Source: Mesostigma viride (lineage: Eukaryota > Streptophyta > Mesostigmatophyceae > Mesostigmatales > Mesostigmataceae). From it: a stretch of DNA of 56,893 nt. The stretch is taken from the NCBI GenBank assembly GCA_009746045.1, contig RPFO01000800.1, positions 1 through 56,893 on the forward strand. Reading direction: 5' to 3'. The position numbers were made by a program, and so were the translations under genes. Below the pieces are notes generated by a model. The model saw only the letters and a list, made by a program, of their open reading frames with translations, did not search any database and had not been told where the DNA came from. Of the stretch, positions 54,643-56,893 are shown in pieces (the stretch's first letter is position 1; each line of letters starts with the position of its first letter).

Positions 54643-55310
54643 CGTAATTTCGGCGTCCACCTTCTTCGCAATTGTGAACCAGCCCTGTCGCGTGTTGTCC
54701 GGATGTCCTTCCCACTTGCCCTTCGTGACCTTTGCGACGCTCAGGTAGCACACGATTGCAGTTAAGGGTTCTCGGTCGTCTGGGTTCCAGAAGAAGCGTC
54801 GGGCGTCCGATCCGGAGGAGGAGCACCTCTCGAAGTATTTTACGTACATTACCCAGTTGCCTTTCTTAAAAACCTCGCCCCCCCCCCTGTATGTTTGTTT
54901 AAACACTCATCCTTGTCGAGTTGGTGGGCGACTCGAACAACTTTCGCCAACCAGTACGGGTGGTCGGGCACATGGTCCTTGTGCCCCCTCTCAGATGCGA
55001 CTGCGACGGCCTCCCCCTCCTGCAAACCACGCCCCAACTCGTTTCTTGCCGTTTGAACGTGGTTCAGGCGGGTTCCCGGATATCGCGTGGGGTTCCGCGA
55101 CTTACTCGCCTGGAGTTTTACAGTCCACGACGAGCTGCTCCAATCGTTTGGGCATGTCGTCCACTTGCCCTCTCGGCACTCCGCACAACTGAAGCATGAA
55201 AAACGCCTGAGCTTTACCACCTCGACCCGCTCGCCCTTTTTGTCCAGTCGCCACTGGTGTGCCGTGGAGATATCTCGGATCGGGCCTCGCTCCTTACCGG
55301 ACGTGAGAAT
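54643..55310 (-). CDS. Uncharacterised gene, exon 3 (Cys-cluster and C-terminal domain)
   Basis: The exon starts after acceptor TTGCAG at 55,311 in phase 0 (ILTSGKERGPIRDIS) and ends before donor GTACGT at 54,642, also phase 0. It contains a cysteine cluster (CFSCAECREGKWTTC), likely metal-binding, then YWLAKVVRV and NWVMYVKYFE, a pattern seen in small beta-barrel reader-like domains (inference). Sense switches frame at a G10 run near 54,885: KDECLNKHTGGG before it, EVFKKGNWVMYV after it. Because conserved-looking protein lies on both sides, a homopolymer length error or a recent indel is likely. The gene family is not named; the exon plan supports a real transcript. Confidence 0.6.
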
Positions 55311-55612
55311 CTGCAATTGTAAATCCATGAAACAACATCACAGCACATTTCCCAACTCCAACGGCCGTTGGCACTCAACAATTATAAGATTTCCCAACTC
55401 CAACGGCCGTTGGCCCTTGGAAACTTTATATAAGTACATTTCTCAACTCCAACGGCCGTTGGCACTCAACAATTATACGATTTTCCAGCTCCAACGGCCG
55501 TTGGCCTTATGAAACTTCAAACTGCATCAAGGAAGCTGTCCTCTGTAAAGTGTAACCAGAGACAAATTATAGAACTGCACTTGACCACCAGAAAGCAACT
55601 GTCTTTACTTAC
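55311..55612 (-). other. Intron 2, carrying four CCAACGGCCGTTGG palindromes
   Basis: 302 bp, GTAAGT...TTGCAG, phase 0. Four exact palindromes occur at 55,358, 55,400, 55,449 and 55,491, about 45 bp apart. Each is in a TTTCCCAACT...GAAA-like hairpin setting, and two share the following CACTCAACAATTATA. They occupy more than half of the intron. Confidence 0.8.
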
Positions 55613-56367
55613 GTTATCGAGAAGAAATGCCCGTCGAACCACGTCCGATTGTGCCGATGGTCGACTCGAGTCTTTGCCGGTTCTCCAATCCCGGTTCAGG
55701 TAGGCCACCAGTGCCTCCACCGTATTCAGGTTCCGATTGTCCTCCTGCATCTGCGCTCTTTTGAGGATGCTTTTGACCGTCCCCCCTCCCCGTCCGACTC
55801 CCCCTTCCCATGTCCTGCACACGAGTAGTTCCACTCCAATGATTCCAAGTCGGGGTCGGCCTCGAGCAGGTCCGCAGCCATCGCCAACACATACCGGGAT
55901 TGGAACTGCTCCTTACAGTTGTCGGACCAACTGATCCAGTTCCTCACCTCCACCCCCTCCTCCCTCAGCACGTTAAGGGTATTCTTCATCACGAACTCCA
56001 GGGTCTGGGCATTCCTCGGTACGTCCTTCCCCATGTAATCGTGCTTCACCCTTTTGATTTCCAGCGATACGGGATCACGGTACATCACGATCACCGGCAT
56101 CAGGACGTAACTACTTGGGTACCAGTACTGCGCCTGCAACTGTTTCTGCAGGTGGTCCGAATAGTTCTCCGAGTAGTCCATCAGGACCACCACCGTTCCC
56201 AGCGGCATCACGTCAATGCACTCCTTGTAAGCGTGGTGCTGCCAGGCCCATGTATGGACGTGAATGGCGAATTCCGGGAAGCGCGCCGTAATGAGTTCAT
56301 GGAGCTCCGAGAGGGTTGACTTGATGAGTTTTTGCTGCAGGTTCATTTGCGGCGCCACATCCTCCTC
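55613..56367 (-). CDS. Uncharacterised gene, exon 2 (DDE-like core)
   Basis: The exon runs from EEDVAPQMN to AFLLDN, acceptor TTGCAG and donor GTAAGT, both phase 0. It has helical segments, HTWAWQHHAYKE, then VVVLMDYSENYS, QAQYWYPSSYVLMPV, NWISWSDNCKEQFQ and GHGKGESDGEGGTVKSILKR. Spaced D...D...E/D residues in these motifs suggest an RNase H-like, transposase-derived fold. From memory this resembles a widespread uncharacterised eukaryotic family with WSDGC and HGKGP motifs. There is a one-base frameshift in the G6 run just before ACGGTC (about 55,787): the frame must shift to read GGTVKSILKR. It is either a host gene or the remains of a transposon gene. Confidence 0.65.
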
Positions 56368-56623
56368 CTGCAACACAACACACCCGCGCACCATGGATTG
56401 ACCGAAGAATGGAAGTCAGCAGCTGGGAATTTCCCAACGCCAACGGCCGTTGGAAGTATGAAAGTCTACATATATATATTCAACGATGCAAATATACATG
56501 CCCGCGCACCATGGATTGACCGAAGAATGGAAGTCAGCAGCTGGGAATTTCCCAACGCCAACGGCCGTTGGAAGTATGAAAGTCTACATATATATATTCA
56601 ACGATGCAAATATACATGCTTAC
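56368..56623 (-). other. Intron 1, made of a perfect 118-bp tandem duplication
   Basis: 256 bp, GTAAGC...TTGCAG, phase 0. Bases 56,383-56,500 and 56,501-56,618 are identical copies of a 118-bp unit starting CCCGCGCACCATGGATTG. Each contains CCAACGGCCGTTGG (56,440 and 56,558). The intron is therefore almost entirely two copies of one palindrome-bearing unit. Confidence 0.85.
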
Positions 56624-56755
56624 CGTCCCACGGGGCGCTGTGCCCTCCTTTATGAAGTCGAACCACGTGTACTTCTTTGTCCACCCCTTCATCTGGTCCG
56701 TCACGATGAACTCGGAAATCCCACACTCGTTGCACGTCCCTTCCAAGCAGTTCAT
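56624..56755 (-). CDS. Uncharacterised gene, exon 1 (partial, Cys-rich)
   Basis: Codes MNCLEGTCNECGISEF...WFDFIKEGTAPRGT and ends at donor ACG|GTAAGC in phase 0, joining EEDVAPQ of exon 2 in frame. C-X4-C-X2-C suggests part of a zinc-binding unit. The ATG at 56,755 is only the first available; the frame is open upstream (PFVNVP) into a G-rich stretch with uncertain frame, so more N-terminal protein probably lies beyond the window. Confidence 0.55.
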
Positions 56756-56893
56756 TGGGACGTTAACGAACGGGCCGCCCGTCCTCCCCCCTCCTTGCCC
56801 CCCTCCCCCCTCTCAGCCCTGTGGCAGGTGAAACGTCGAACGAAATCATGGGCATTGTCAGGCACGGAAGGGATACCCTCCCTCTCCTCGATC
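56756..56893 (-). other. G-rich upstream coding or linker region of the minus-strand gene
   Basis: On the minus strand it reads CACCTGCCACAGGGCTGAG followed by three G-runs, then AACGTCCCA before the exon-1 ATG. The likely protein sequence (FVRRFTCHRAER) and exon 1 are in different frames, possibly again through homopolymer length errors. It may belong to exon 1; not resolved. Confidence 0.3.

Overview
This is a repeat-dominated stretch of a eukaryotic nuclear genome, probably from a photosynthetic (green-lineage) organism. The signs are phase-0 GT-AG introns in the one host-type gene, TTTAGGG/CCCTACA telomere-like tracts, a broken plastid-type tRNA-Ser gene, and LTR retrotransposons. I cannot name the species.

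Layout: 1-3.55 kb is unique-looking flank with small tandem duplications and copies of the 14-bp palindrome CCAACGGCCGTTGG. At 3.56-3.72 kb are a CCCTACA tract and the tRNA pseudogene. From 3.8 to 51.5 kb runs a 40-bp satellite (about 23 kb in six blocks), entered on the left through a GT-rich microsatellite. Inserted in the satellite are four copies of a 2.0-kb non-coding element with no target-site duplication, a Ty1/copia-like element (9,715-17,735), a 135-bp element (17,751-17,885), a partial foldback element (21,856-22,199), and a second, younger copia-like element (23,056-30,883) that landed inside one of the 2.0-kb elements. From 51.6 to 54.3 kb is a CA-rich repeat carrying an 866-bp nested palindrome, ending in a TTTAGGG-like tract. 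At 54.6-56.8 kb, minus strand, are three exons of a gene for an uncharacterised, possibly transposase-derived protein; its introns carry the same 14-bp palindrome found in the left flank.

The most unusual system is the retrotransposon family. Both members place the aspartic protease after the integrase (INT-PR-RT-RH). Both have an RT active site reading HGDD, a single in-frame TGA between the nucleocapsid and pol reading frames, an extra ORF before gag, and LTRs that start AGTT and end AACT. The same AGTTA...TAACT ends and 5-bp duplications occur on the 135-bp and palindromic elements, suggesting that one integration machinery mobilises all of them. Reconstructed order: the satellite expanded and duplicated, the 2.0-kb elements inserted, then copia-2 inserted into one of those.
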